A DNA stretch of 64,000 bases from Thunnus maccoyii (Eukaryota > Chordata > Actinopteri > Scombriformes > Scombridae): contig NC_056547.1 of the NCBI RefSeq assembly GCF_910596095.1, positions 27,469,647 through 27,533,646 of the forward strand. The letters are read 5' to 3'. Positions 34,886 to 47,446 of this stretch are shown here, piece after piece (the stretch's first letter is position 1; the number at the start of each line of letters is the position of its first letter). The notes under the pieces were generated by a model. The model was not told the DNA's origin and made no database searches. It saw only the letters and a list, made by a program, of their open reading frames with translations. The position numbers and the translations under genes are program-made.

Positions 34886-36270
34886 TTCTGTCAGTACAGC
34901 AAGAAAATCTTTCATTTTCGTGGACTTTCTCATATGACAGGTGAGGTTGTCTGTTGTCACGGTGACATGACAGAATGATAATTGGTTTACTTGGGTCATC
35001 ATCCAGACACATCCTCAGAATCCTCATAGATTGGACTTGCCCACTGGAGTTGAAACATCTCACCTATCAAAATGATGATTTTGTAAAGCCCCCCCAAAAA
35101 TTTGCCGAGTTCTTTCCATTCTTGTTGTGGGATCTGTAACCCTGCTCAGATCAGCACTACAACTTTGCTGTAGTAGATGTGACTGTAAGCTATTTTAAAA
35201 TGAAATGCAGTTTTTAAGAAAACTCAACATTGCAAAGATGGAACCAGAGACATGGCAGAAAACATATTCCTCAGGTAGGTAATATACACTTGACTCCTGC
35301 TGGAAAACAGATTTATTGCAGCAGTAAAATAGGCCTCATGCCATCGCCTACTTTTTCATTCCATAGATAAGAAAAATGTCAGTTCATGGTGTAACAAATT
35401 CAACATAAAATGTTTATTAGCCTTAAATATATGAAGTGCATACAGTACAATTTCATAAATATGTACCTCTAGAATGACTCGATTAAAGAATTGTTAGAAT
35501 GTTCTTTATCCTTCAGAAGAAACTATGACTAAGCACATCTTTATGAATATGCTGCATATACTCCTGTGAATCAATTCACACTTTCCTGTCAATGAGCAGA
35601 CAGAGCTATGTTATCCTGGAAACTGCACAAAATGCTTTCATGTATTTAATCTTCAAACTTTTGTCATTTTCACAAACTCACTCTACATTTTTGATGCTGC
35701 AAGCTTTGATGTGCACCAAACATTCCCCTGCAGGAGCAATAAACTCTATTTTATTTTCTCTGAAATCAATTATTCAGCACCTTTTCATAATATCCTAACA
35801 TAAAAAACACGGCGGTGTTAAACTCAATAAAACGACGGGAAGTTGAAATTGATGTTGGTTGTGATTTCACCGAGCTCCTTCTGTCACTGTTTATGGCAGC
35901 TTGTCAAATATATGACGCACTTATTCTTTGCCAGTAGCAGTAAAAACTCTACAATGTTCAGTTTTTTGTTGCAGTGTATGCATTGATTATACAGCAGAAA
36001 GACTCTATGCCTACAGCAGGTTTGCTTGTTAAAAAAATTACAACTGCCATGGATTTAATCTATTAGTCAAGTATTTAATGCCACCATAAAAACCACAGTA
36101 GTAAACTGTCCCACATAAAGACAGTTAAAATATGCTTACGAGTCAGTGGCACCATTAAATTAAAGTCAGTCTGTGCACCGCCTCTGTAAAATCCAAACAA
36201 CACTGATAATAAACCCTGATTCACTAGCAAAGCAAACAGTGACAAATATGCAGCAGTGACAAAAGTACAG
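34886..36270. other. Intergenic, no gene seen
   Basis: No supported features between the hAT-like element and the 3' end of sf3a3. Confidence 0.5.
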
Positions 36271-36276
36271 TTTATT
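36271..36276 (-). terminator. sf3a3: sf3a3 polyadenylation signal
   Basis: TTTATT on the plus strand is AATAAA on the minus strand, about 165 nt beyond the sf3a3 stop codon. The 3' UTR is therefore short. Confidence 0.6.
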
Positions 36277-36440
36277 ATAATGATCAACGGTTGCCACGTT
36301 ACAAAGTTATCAAAGGGAGGTACGGAGGGCGGGGCGCGGTCTGTAAAACAACATTACTACTTACAAATAAAAAGAAACATGGGGACATAAGTGATAAAAA
36401 ATATAGTAAATTTGAAAGGAGTTCCATCTTTTTTCTGGAT

Positions 36441-39400
36441 CTACAGCAGGCCTTGTCTCTTCAGATCCTCGTAGGTCTTCTTGTTGACCACGTTTCCGCT
36501 TGAATCCTCGTACTCTTCCTGAAACACACACACACACACACACAGGTCATGAGATGAGCAGGTTTATTCCTTCTATGATGTATGCCAGCTGTCTGAGTGT
36601 GTACTTACTTCTGTGTCAGGCTGCCACCGCTCTGATGCCTTCTGAGACTTCAGTTTTGCCCACACTGGATGAACAAACACAAAAACGCTTATTACAACTT
36701 CTTCACAACCCACATGTATGTTTATGACAAGATCATAAGACGAGACTTACAAGAGACGGCGTCCTCGATCTGCGTAACGTTGGCGAAGTGAGCGGTGTTG
36801 GGGATTCCCAGACAGCGCATACCGTGAGCATGCCTCCATTCCTAACCAGAATACAAGATACACAGTTTCAGAGACGCCACAAACACACAAAACTTATGTT
36901 GAATGACTTTAATAAGCATCACTGTGTAGCAGTGAATCTTTGATTAAAAACAGGAACGTACTGCAAAGTGCCTCTGGAAGGCTTTGGGACCCCTGTAAGT
37001 GTAGTTTCCACAGATCTCACAGTTGTAGTTGATGTTCAGCCCGTGGAGTTTATAGAGCCAGTATGGAATCGGCTGCAGGGAATAAGACGGCAGTCAGCAA
37101 ACACAGCAGCACATATAAAGCAGAGCAGCGTCACACTAACGTTCTGTAAAATCAGTTTGAGTTGAATTTATATGAATCAAATATACATTTTTCAACACAG
37201 ACAGATGACAAGGTTTTAAAAGCCTGATACTGTATTTAAAAGCTACTCAAGCAATTTAATGCTGCAAAAAATTCACTATTTTGATAAATGAATAATCATT
37301 TTAGTTGAACATTTGATGGTTTCAGCTACTCAAATGTGCAGATTTGAAAGCTTTTATGTGTCATACTGGACTGTTGACTGTAGACCTCAAAGATGCCCAC
37401 ACTGTGTTTTGGTGAGTAATATTCAACATAATCATAACTCTTCTTTGTTTACAAGAAAACTCCACATGATACCTTTAAGCAAAGGATGTGAATATTTCTT
37501 CCACCACTGTCCAAACCCAAGCTGAGACGTTTTCTCAGACCTGACAAATCTCCTCCTGAGACACATTTATAACCATTTCCACATCCTCACCCTAATACTG
37601 AATGTAAAATTCCTCTTTTAACACTAAAACACAACATGTGACCATATATAGAACCATTTCACAGCGCTGCAGTGAAGATGCCCACATGCAGCTCTGCAGC
37701 TGTTGTGTTGCGGTGATCATCTGAAACGGACACATTTAATAATTATGCTCATTTGTGTTCCTGTTCCGTCTGCGATTTTAGATTTTTAGTCATCTCTAAT
37801 TAATGAATCATTGCATTTTATTGATGTCCAGTCACGCAATCTGATAATGTTGATAACATATCAGCTGCTGAGCTTCATTTTGAAACTAACCGTGTTGGCC
37901 TGCAGTCATGTGGATTTCCCGCACACAGATATTTTTCAACAGCTACCGAAACAGAATAACGTTCTGTTGATAAAGGCTCTTGATTATATAATACAAGTAT
38001 CTTCATAATCATCTGTGCACTATCAAAATCCTGTCCAGCACGTCTCTCAGCCTCTTTTCAGTATTTGGTTTGCACTTAAGTTTTGTCTTCAGCTGCCCTC
38101 TAAACTAAAAAAACGCAGCTATTTTTGCGCAGGAGTGAGACCTCACCTTGCCGTCCCAGCCCAGCGGCAGGTTCTTGGGGTTGTAGATGATCTCGTTGTC
38201 TTCGTCCTCGCTCTCGCTCTCACTGAGCTGCTCCTCCTCCTCTTCCTCACGCTCCTCTCCGGTCCTGGCTTGCTTCCTCTGCACGTTCTCATGAGTCAGC
38301 TGCCTCTGCTCCTGTAACCGCCGGTGACCACACATCGAGATCCGTCATCCAAAACAGTCCTACCTGAACCCACAGCGTTTGATTCACGCACGTTCAAAAA
38401 TGTTGCAGCAGCGTTCACCTCCAGATACATTCACTTACCCCGAGGATCTCCACGTATTCATAGACCTGAGCCTCCAGGAAGGCGATTTCCTTGTTCCGCT
38501 CTGTGTCTCTGCAGATGTGATGGATGGAAACAGTTATGAATTATATCAAGAACGTTATCATGAGACACTGTCAGCGCCAGGCTGACATTTTTTACACCCA
38601 CTTACTTTTTGGGGCCTTTGGCTTTGGGATTCTTGGCAAACAGTGAAGGGTCCAGTGATTCCAGGGATTTGCCCTTTGTGCTGAAGAGTCTCTGAGCTCG
38701 CTCCTCCAGAGTCCTGTTCAACATACAGACACAGATTCTCATGTCAGACAGCTGCTCAACTGCCTGATGACATGCTCTCTATATGGCCAAAAGCTGCTGC
38801 CAATGATGTGCAGCAAAATGTGTCCTGACAGCTCTACAGTCAAAGAGCCTTTTCCCCCACTGCAGGAACATGACCTGTAACACCAGGCTTCTCTCAACCT
38901 GAACTGCTCACAAGCTCGGGAGGGTTTGGTACCAGCTTCTTCTTTATGTTTGGTGCATAAAAATGAACACAATGAATACTGAGCTTGTAATAAAGCATTC
39001 TCATGAACTACAAGATGAACAGAGAGTGAAAAGATTAGATGCTAGTCAGTTATTAAATGAAAGCTGCTGTTGGTACCTAACATAGGGTCAAATGAACAGA
39101 ACAGTCACAGTCCATCCTGTGGAGAACAAAGAGCTGAGTAAATCATTTTAACTGCATTATGCCAAAGTGCATCGTTTTAGTGCTGAAACGATTAATCAAT
39201 TAATCGCTCAACAGAAAATCAATTAATTAGTGGCAGCCTTGATAATTATTTCAGATGTAGTTGTTGCTGCTTCTTTCTTTGCTTGACTAAACATGTGCAT
39301 GTAAAAGCTGTTTTTAGATTCATCAGTCAACAGAAATGAATTGCTAGTGATATTGATAATGAATTAAATGTGATTTATCAAGTAAAAATACCAAACATTT

Positions 39401-42400
39401 TTCCTGACACATTATAGACTGTAAACATGATAAACTACTACTCATTGAAAAATAATAAACACATGAACTGACAATGAAAATAATAGTTAGTAGCAGCTCT
39501 AGTCTTTTTTTTTGGTCTTTTGGCCTGTACCAAATTAAATTCTCATTGTTGTTATTTTGTCATCTGCCTCTTTAAACTTCTTCTTCCTCAACCACTGCTT
39601 GTCTCTGCTGGGATGACTTTGAATGTAACACACAGACTGCAGTAGTGATCAGGTAGCTGAGGACAGAATGTGATAAAACTGATGCTTTTCTAGAAGATAC
39701 TATATAGAAAACATAAAGGTGCATCATACAACACCAGCTACACTGCCTTGAGAAGTGAACCGCTCACTTTCTTCTCCCTGAAACTGAATACAGAAGGAAG
39801 GGACACAATCTTTTCAATGTGTTGTTGTAGCAGCTGTACTGGTGAACTGTGGACTCCAAGGTCCTGTATATTCAACAACAGTAGACGACTGCTGTATAGA
39901 TTACAGATGTATATATACACAGGTATACTGATACATACATGACTGTTTGGTTTGTGTTTTGTTTGATAATGCTTTACTTCTTTTCATATCTTTTTATTTA
40001 TTTACTTATTTATTCCTTCTCTTCTGTATATACAGGGATACAGGGTATAAGGGGAAGGTGGATTTTGTTATTTTGATATGTTAAAGTCTCTGGACAGATA
40101 TCTAGATACATCTTATCTGTGCTTTTTGACAAGATCATATGCAAGTATTTAATTTTATCTTCCTTGTATGAGTGCACTTGAACCATCACGAACAGCAGCG
40201 CTGCTGTCAGCCCCCGAAACGACCTGGAACTAGCATTTACTGTCACCGCCTGAAAAACACCAGGAGCACGTCCAAAAGCCAGCAGAGAACAGTGGCAACA
40301 AAAGCACAACGACGGCTACATGTTACGTTTGAAGAAGTTCCTGCAGTGCAAAAAGGGCAAAAACGTACCGACTCAAAAACCCTAACAAAGATGAAAATGA
40401 GGTGCACCTGCAAAGCTAGGCATCGCTGGAATAACGGTGTGCAATACTGGGATCATTACTACATTTAATGTTATTCTTTCTTGCAAACACACAACATGCT
40501 CACCCTCCACACTTCAGTCCCAACGCCAGGAGAGCAGACTTCAATCTGTCCAGACCCAAAGAAGCCAACTCCTGTGCGACACAGTCAGTAGAATCATTAA
40601 TGAGCAACCTTTGGATTGACATTAAATAATTAATCTTCCAGTATGAGAATTTTGATTTCTTACCTCCCAAGAGGAAAAAGCAGAGAGGTCGAGATGAGCT
40701 CCGGCATGTGTCAAAGCGCTGCTCGTCTCTTTCTACGATCCAAACAAACGGCAGAAAAAAAAAAAAGTCAGATGAGCCGAACAACTAAAACCTGAAGCGT
40801 CGTCACACATGAAGAGGAGAACTTACAGGCCAGCCTGGAAAGGTGCCGTTCTCCCACTTTTTCTCAAAGTCTGTCAGCACTTTGCCGTACAGCTCGTTCT
40901 GGTCCAGCAGAGGTTTGACCCGGTCTGTGTAGTCCTGCAGGTACTCCAGCATCATCTCCAAATACCTGTATGATCACATCACAGCTCAGCTCACTCACAT
41001 AGGATCCATAAAGGTTTCACAAAGTTGTACGCAGGTGTTAGCAGTCAGATCTGATGTGAAAAAAAAGCGTGATGGACCTACTTTTTGTATTCAGCGTTCT
41101 TCCTGTCCTTAGGGATGTCAAAAAGCTGGTCGAATGAAGACAGGTAAGTGATGTACTCCAGTTTCTGTAGGAAAGATCGTCGTTAGCAAGAGTATAAGAT
41201 CAGTTTGAGGGTGAAGAATGAATTATACAGACAATAAGGGATCATAACCTCAGCTCCCTTCAAGTTGATGTACTTCAGGTAGCAGTCGTGGAGATCCAGG
41301 TAGCGGCCGTATCCTTCCTCGTCTGTGAACTCAACGAGATCTGTGGAAAATACACACATTACTCAGTAATGCATTAAAGACCCAAAGAGCCAGAGCAGAG
41401 TGTCAGCCAGCTATCATCAGATTTTTACATCTCGCAAGTGTACTTTGTGAACCCAGTTCTTGTTAATGTTCTCACTGTTGGACAGGAAGATCCTGGTGCT
41501 AACAGAGTCTTTGTTAAACGAGGCTACTGTGAGATGAAAGCCGGTAAAATGAAATCAATGCAAATGTCTTCTCGTTATGGTGGATTAAGACGTACTCTGA
41601 GCCTCCTCGCTGGGGTTGTCTCTGGCCTTCATCAGCTCCTCAAACTCTACAGACATGGGGATGGAAATCTACGAGAAACGCATAATGACATTATTGTAAA
41701 ACAGTCCGCTGCCGAGCCGTTACGTGTCTCATTAGAGCGTTTTACAATCAGAGATTAATTACCTCATTTGGGTGCTTTCTGTGAAACTCCTTAATCTGTT
41801 TCAGTCTGTTGTAGAACTCTGCAAACTCGTTTGGTCCTGAGATGGCAGCGAGTTCATCCTTCCTCATTCTGTCAATGAGAAAAAGGTTGTCAAGGCAACA
41901 GGTTCATTGACTATTCTGCATGATATAATCCACCATAAACATAAAAAATAAAGTTATTATGAGTAGTGAAGTTTCTGCATCCAAGTTGATACAAACATTT
42001 TAAAATGAAAGGAAGAAATTAGGGAAGAAATACTTTTAAATGCAAATGAGAGATAAAGCAGGTAAAACCACTTACTAAACCAGAGCAGGTTAGTTACTTA
42101 GTAAAGACTTACCCATCTTTGTCTTCATAGGAGTCTCTGAGATTTGCGCTCACTTCCATATACCTCTATAAAAAGATAGAAAGCTGATGATGGTGGAAAT
42201 AAGGAGTCAACTTGTCACAGAAGGTGACATTTTTACTGATTTAAGACCTGATTGGCGGATCACTTATATACCGAATGTTCCAACAAACCCTATCAATGCT
42301 TATAAAGCTTGGTATAGTGTAAATGCGGGAATATTTAGCAGTTAATAATCAAAGACACGTTTAACTGACAGATTTTAAAGCGGAATTTGGCGCAACATTA

Positions 42401-42867
42401 CCTCCAGTAATGTTTACTTGCAGAGAAATGTAGCTATTAGCTTGCACTGTTTAACTGTTTCCTGTTTAACTTGCATGTTTCTAGTCTTGAATGTGGAAAC
42501 TGTAGACAACAATCTAAGTTTTACTACAAGTTTCTTTAATAGATGAAATTTTTTGTTAACTGTAACAGTAGCCCGACGCAAGGTTTCCTATTATTAACTG
42601 TTAGCTTGTAGATCAAAAACTCTCACTTACATCCAGCATTGCTCTTGTTCGGTGGTCAGAGTTTATCTGTTCCCGCAACTGTCAAGAAAAAGAGAAGATT
42701 ATTATGAAAACATAAGTTAACTTCCAGATGTTTTAGATTAGCAACAGTGCTAATGCTAACGGGCAGCTCACCGTAGATTTCTTGTGCAACATTTCTTTTG
42801 TTTTAGCATCCATTAGTCGCTCTTTCTCCTCGTGGTAGCGACGCTGTTGCTCTAAAATAGTCTCCAT
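36441..42867 (-). CDS. sf3a3: Splicing factor 3A subunit 3 (SF3a60 / SAP61)
   Basis: Subunit of SF3a, which joins the U2 snRNP and is needed for branch-site recognition in the nucleus. Seventeen GT-AG exons, in transcript order: 42867-42772, 42678-42631, 42165-42113, 41868-41763, 41668-41596, 41340-41249, 41164-41082, 40965-40827, 40732-40664, 40571-40504, 38713-38606, 38508-38439, 38311-38147, 37072-36962, 36841-36751, 36664-36609, 36518-36441 (stop TAG at 36443-36441). They join without a frame break to 501 residues, the same length as human. Residues 1-60 form the N-terminal helix region ([15 protein letters not shown]); about 250-290 is the SAP-like segment ([19 protein letters not shown]); about 360-385 is strongly acidic. 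A matrin-type C2H2 zinc finger uses Cys408, Cys411, His425 and His431. The C-terminus is KRQGLL. Everything looks intact and conserved. It is divergently placed with ube2e2. Confidence 0.98.
37481..37509. mobile_element. Solo right end of the hAT-like repeat family
   Basis: AAAGGATGTGAATATTTCTT followed by CCACCACTG matches the right end of the element at 34075-34877. It lies in the sf3a3 intron between exons 13 and 14. The left end is not recognisable. Confidence 0.55.
38714..40503 (-). other. sf3a3: sf3a3 intron 10 (largest intron)
   Basis: 1.8 kb between exons 10 and 11, holding copy 1 of the R1 repeat. A 98-residue plus-strand open frame at 40172-40468 has no family resemblance and no splice context. 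Confidence 0.6.
39178..39503. repeat. Dispersed repeat family R1, copy 1
   Basis: Starts TAGTGCTGAAACGATTAATC and ends near AATAATAGTTAGTAGCAGC, with an ATTAATC-rich left part. At least four other copies occur in the window (46693, 48150, 61690, 62747). It lies in sf3a3 intron 10. Family name not recalled; widespread in fish. Confidence 0.65.
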
Positions 42868-43075
42868 GGCTTATGAAGGTAAACTATGTTTACTACTGGC
42901 GAGGTGAGGTTTGTAACTAGCTGGTTTAAAATGAAAGAAAACGTTACGGCTAAGTTACGTTTGTTTTCAATGGCGCATGTTGAGAGAGCTAATGTCCGCC
43001 ACTGAGCTCGGCGTAGAGAAACATCGAACACGTCCAATAGTTCCGCAGTGGTGACCGCGCAGACAAATACAGTCG
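42868..43075 (-). promoter_or_regulatory. sf3a3: sf3a3 5' UTR and promoter
   Basis: Upstream of the sf3a3 ATG, with CpG sites concentrated at 43000-43070. An ATTGG box (CCAAT on the plus strand, 43033-43037) is present. No TATA box, as expected for a housekeeping gene. Confidence 0.45.
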
Positions 43076-44296
43076 ATAATATTTAAGGTCAATTAATTCG
43101 TTCACGAAAGAAATATTTTGCAGATAATCAAAAGATGACACGGAAATAATGGTTTAATTAGTTATGTATATATAATTGCCTGTCAGCTAATATTCAGGCG
43201 TCTGCCTGAGCTGTTTTATTGTTAATTTCAACTAGCTAGTTCTAGATTAATTAAATAAATAATAATCATCGAACCCTAAAAATCTCCCAACAGCAACAGG
43301 TCACCAAAGTACACATAAAATCAATAACTCCACTGAGGCTCCGTGTATTACATGAGGAAATGGCTGTAAATCTTTAATATATAGGCAATTGCTTCTGAAA
43401 TCTTAATTCACACTTTTGAGCGTCGCCAACGCGATATTCCTCTTCTTTGCACTTCCTTTGTAGTCCACACTATCATCAAAGCTGCCATAACGCTTCAGAG
43501 AGCACACAGTCTGCGCGCATTCGCATGGGAGCGCGCACGGAGGCGGTCTGAGAGTTGTCAAGCTACTGTAAACAAAGAAAAGACCGGAACTAAAGACAGT
43601 CTAAGAGTAAGAGACTTTTAGTGAAGCAAAAAAGAAAAGAAAAGAAAAAAAGTCAGCACGAGGGTGTATGATAATGTGTTCTTTTGTGGCAAAAAGATTG
43701 GATTAAAATGGCACTGTTTGTATATTCATTGGTACAGATTGAATCTTGAATGTGAGTTGTTTTTAATTTCATGAGAATTAAGGCAAGGTGTGCAACTTTT
43801 GAGTCCAAATTTGATGCAGTTGTTCTTGTCTCTTCAGGAGCAAAACCTAAAACAAGCAGGAGGTGAACTAGGTTTATTGATAGTTTTCTATTCGCACTGT
43901 CAAAAGACTGTCACTTAACAGTCATCGCCATATTATGTTCAATAACAGCTAAAATACTGGTAACCACCATTTTAAATTTTGGTTGCAATAAAGGTTAGGT
44001 TATCTGGTGAAATTACTTCCTGTACAATAAACAACATGTTATTTAAGATAAGATGATTGATCCCAAAAGGGGAAATTCACTTGTTACCACAGTACTTAAC
44101 AGCCTAAAGATGTAGGAAACAGATAAAGAACTATTTAAAAGAACAAATACAACAAAATCAGATATAAATAAAATTGTCAATGACATTCATAAGCTATATT
44201 TATAATGTATATTCGCCTTAGCATTGCACTGTATATACACAATGCAAAAATTAGGCCATACACATGATTTTTGCATTGAGCGAATTGCTGTGCAAC
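43076..44296. other. Divergent intergenic region between sf3a3 and ube2e2
   Basis: A CpG-rich patch at about 43430-43570 contains GCGCGC-like sequence between the two genes and could be a shared or alternative promoter. At 44044-44095 GATTGATCCCAAAAGGGGAA plus AATTCACTTGTTACCACAG resembles the 3' tail of a fish RTE-type non-LTR element. Confidence 0.45.
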
Positions 44297-44306
44297 TATA
44301 TATAAG
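44297..44306 (+). promoter_or_regulatory. ube2e2: TATA box of ube2e2
   Basis: TATATATAAG followed about 30 bp downstream by the inferred transcription start near 44330. The CpG-rich 5' exon follows, so this is a TATA box plus a CpG-rich leader. Confidence 0.5.
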
Positions 44307-44329
44307 CAGAAGTAATGAGTCTGGAGGTG

Positions 44330-44636
44330 CAACTCCACAGAAGACGCAGTCTTTGACTTTATGTGCAAGGTGTCACCCTGTCTCGTGTCTCTCTTGTCTC
44401 GTGCCTCACTCGAAACACGCGGGAGACGACCGTGCTCCCTTCTGCTTGTATTTTGCCAGCTAACATCGGAAGCAGTGCTCGTAGCTTCTGCGGAGCTTGA
44501 CGGTCTCGGTTCGGCACATTCTCCAGCAGTCAGTCAAAGCCGCGGACAGCCAGCCAGCGTACGGATTACGGAATATACTGCGGAGGACATTCTCACACAT
44601 TTCTCCTGCCGCCGCGCGTCCAGCCCGCTTAGGAAG
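44330..44636 (+). other. ube2e2: ube2e2 non-coding first exon
   Basis: A GC- and CpG-rich segment ending in a consensus donor (AAG|GTGAGT, GT at 44637-44638). The start is inferred from the TATA box. An upstream ATG at 44361 opens a frame that runs past the donor, so the leader contains upstream reading frame potential. Linking this exon to ube2e2 is inference from orientation, spacing and the known non-coding first exon in vertebrate UBE2E genes. Confidence 0.5.
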
Positions 44637-45780
44637 GTGAGTCGTTCGTATTATTGTCTAAAAACATTCAACTCCACAGATAGCAGAGAGGTTTGTTATC
44701 GCTGTCTCCTCTGAGAGAGAGAGAGAGAGAGGGGCGGTGGGTGGAGGGGTGGCTGGGGGGAGAGTGAGAGAGCGAGAGAGAGAGAGAGAAGAGGGGGGCA
44801 TCCGCTCCGTCTTTTGTGCTGGAGCTGATTTGGCAGTGGTCAGTGCTTCAGTTTCATCTCGTTCTGCCCTACTGTATGAAGATGTCTCCTAACCGAGGCT
44901 GCCTTTCAAACCTACCCCTCACTAAACGTGTGAACACAGCTCACAAGGAGGCCGTAAAATACCATTGAATAGTCGTTAGCAGCCACCGTTTAATTCAGCC
45001 ACTGCTCAAAACAGCACTCAAGTCCAATAAATGTCAACTTCTATCAACCGAAATACGCGAGCTTAGCTAACAGCGCCAAACAAATAGAAAAGTTGATATT
45101 TCATCCCTCACGTAGCTGGTTTGTTTACTAGCAAATAATTAAATTGTGATAAGGTTGTGTCGGAATGTATGTGGCTTCTCTCTCTGGGATGTGATTTTTC
45201 TCTGGGCCTGCTCAATAACATACATGTTAGAAAAAGCTTCATGAAGGTATGGCTGAGGTGTTCTGACAGCTTCACACCTGAAGGAGGGGGGGAAAAAACC
45301 CCAATCTCTAATGGCAAGAACCTACAGTGATCTGCTGCTCAGTCTACAACTTGAACTTCCAATGTGTTTGTGCTCACCTGACAGCTGGAAACACATCATT
45401 TTCTACATTGTGTCAACTCTACCCTGAGAGGCCTCCATTCACCAGAGCATGTACATGTTATAACCCGTGAAATGTTGCCCCTCTGCATTATCCTAACCCA
45501 TATAATCCCCCAATTATCTCCCGCATCAGCTCACCACAAAATGCAGTTAATTGCATCAGATAGCCTGTGTGTGCACTGGCTGTTTGTCTAATGTCAAATG
45601 CCAAGTCAGCTTGCCAAACCCGCTGTCATGTTTATTGAACAATCTGCCCTTACTTCTGTCCAATTTGATATTCATTTCAGCTCTACAGCACGCAGAGAAA
45701 GAGCCCTCACACTCATTCATCTGTATCATACATTTTTCATACCAGAACTGGGAATGTAAATAGAGGCATTCACCTTGAGG

Positions 45781-45782
<2 letters not shown>

Positions 45783-45812
<30 letters not shown>
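45783..45812. repeat. (CA)n microsatellite
   Basis: Fifteen CA units in ube2e2 intron 1. Confidence 0.93.
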
Positions 45813-45814
<2 letters not shown>

Positions 45815-46692
45815 CAGGCAGACTGATGGGGGAATTGGATTTAGTGAACATGACCTTGTAGGTGTCTTTTTATTATTGAGACTCGAGGCTTGTGACCAGC
45901 AGACGTTCAGCTCGACTGATTCTGAGGATGAGTGTTAAAAGATCTGAGGTCTGTATTTCACTTTTTATCCTCTGCTGCTGCAAATACTCCTCTACAGGGG
46001 ACCACGGGATAACCTTAGAGGAGGAATAACCTCAGTAAGGATACAACCAAAGATTATTTTCCTTATGGGTTTATTTGCAGACGTTTTTAAATGTCTTGTT
46101 TTGTCGGATCATGGAATAGCCTGATCCCCAATCTTTCAGGAATCTCACAATTGGATTTGATTCCCGATTCTCGGCTGTGTGATTGGATTCAGGATGCAGC
46201 TAATTTCACAGTTATCCAGTAGTTTTAAAGTAAAGATATAGACTCAAAGATGACCAAAGTCAGTAGGTTATATCGCTACCTAGCATGGCTAAAAAAATCC
46301 AACAATACACTGTCAACAGAAAAAAAGACAAACAGTAAATTAAGGACAAAAATGATGATGGTTGATGGTAATCATATTAAGCTTTATTATCCTTTCTTGA
46401 TGTCGGAAATAGCAGTTTGGAAAAACCTTCTCAACAGAAGGTTCACTTACTTGTTGTTTCCGAAGCTTTAAGCCACAACAGACACTTAAGTCAAAGAACT
46501 AGTAGGAAATGTTAGGTCAATAAGAACCACTGCTCATCATTTAATGAAGTCTTTTCCATCAATGGAATAAACACACATCATCCAATGAATGTAGAAATGA
46601 ATGTTAGATGTGGTTGTAATGCCCCAACTAGAGACTACTACACTAAGTACCTGAGTTTGCTCTAAACCCTGAATATCAGACCAAAGTTGACA

Positions 46693-47210
46693 CTAGTGCT
46701 GAAACGATTAGTCAGAACAAAACGACAGAGATGAATTGTTTTAAGTCATGTATCAAGACAAAGTGCCAAACACTCACTAGTTCAGGCTGTTCAAATTGAA
46801 AGCTTTGCTGTTCATTCATCATTGTAAATGGAATATTCTCATCCTCTGACAAAACAAGTCATTTGAAGAGGCTAAATTTTGGCTCTGAGAAAATGTGATG
46901 GACATTTTTAACACTAAACAATGAGTTGATGAAGCAATCACAGTTCAGTCTTGACACTGGAAATAGTAGTTTGACAGAACAATTCCAGCTCAAGGTCAAA
47001 TTATGAGCTTTTTCTGGACCCTGGATGAGCCCACTGGACTTTTTTGAAATACTTGTTCTTAGTCTATGCACAATGTTTTTTGTGTTTTGTTGTCTGTGTA
47101 AATAAATAAACTGAACTAAAAAATGTAACTCAAAAGTTTTTCATAAAATAGGAACAATAGTCAACAGACTAATAATGGATAATCAAGAAAAATTGTTATT
47201 TGCAGCCATA
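46693..47210. repeat. Dispersed repeat family R1, copy 2
   Basis: Begins TAGTGCTGAAACGATTAG and ends near AATTGTTATTTGCAGCC, matching the ends of copy 1 at 39178-39503. The interior is longer than in copy 1. Confidence 0.55.
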
Positions 47211-47384
47211 TTTGAAATTCATACATCAGGTAGTTGACATCATCCTGCTTTATTACAGTGGATTTGACTGATTACATATTTATTCCATAACCGCAATTCA
47301 GAAATAGCAGCATTACAGCATTGGCTGCAGCAAAACCTATTACGTGTGTGTGTGTCTTTGTGTACTCAGTAAGTATGCGTAACA

Positions 47385-47386
<2 letters not shown>

Positions 47387-47424
<38 letters not shown>
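47387..47424. repeat. (TG)n microsatellite abutting the ube2e2 exon 2 acceptor
   Basis: A (TG)n tract followed by GCGCGC ends about 15 bp before the exon 2 splice acceptor AG. The usual pyrimidine tract is therefore largely replaced by TG repeat. Confidence 0.9.
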
Positions 47425-47427
<3 letters not shown>

Positions 47428-47446
47428 ACCATCCGGCAGTGTCAGC

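Larger units (their letters stand above)
44637..47439 (+). other. ube2e2: ube2e2 intron 1
   Basis: Contains GA tracts at 44716-44733 and 44762-44789, a CA tract at 45783-45812 and copy 2 of the R1 repeat (46693-47210). The rest is unremarkable. Confidence 0.5.
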
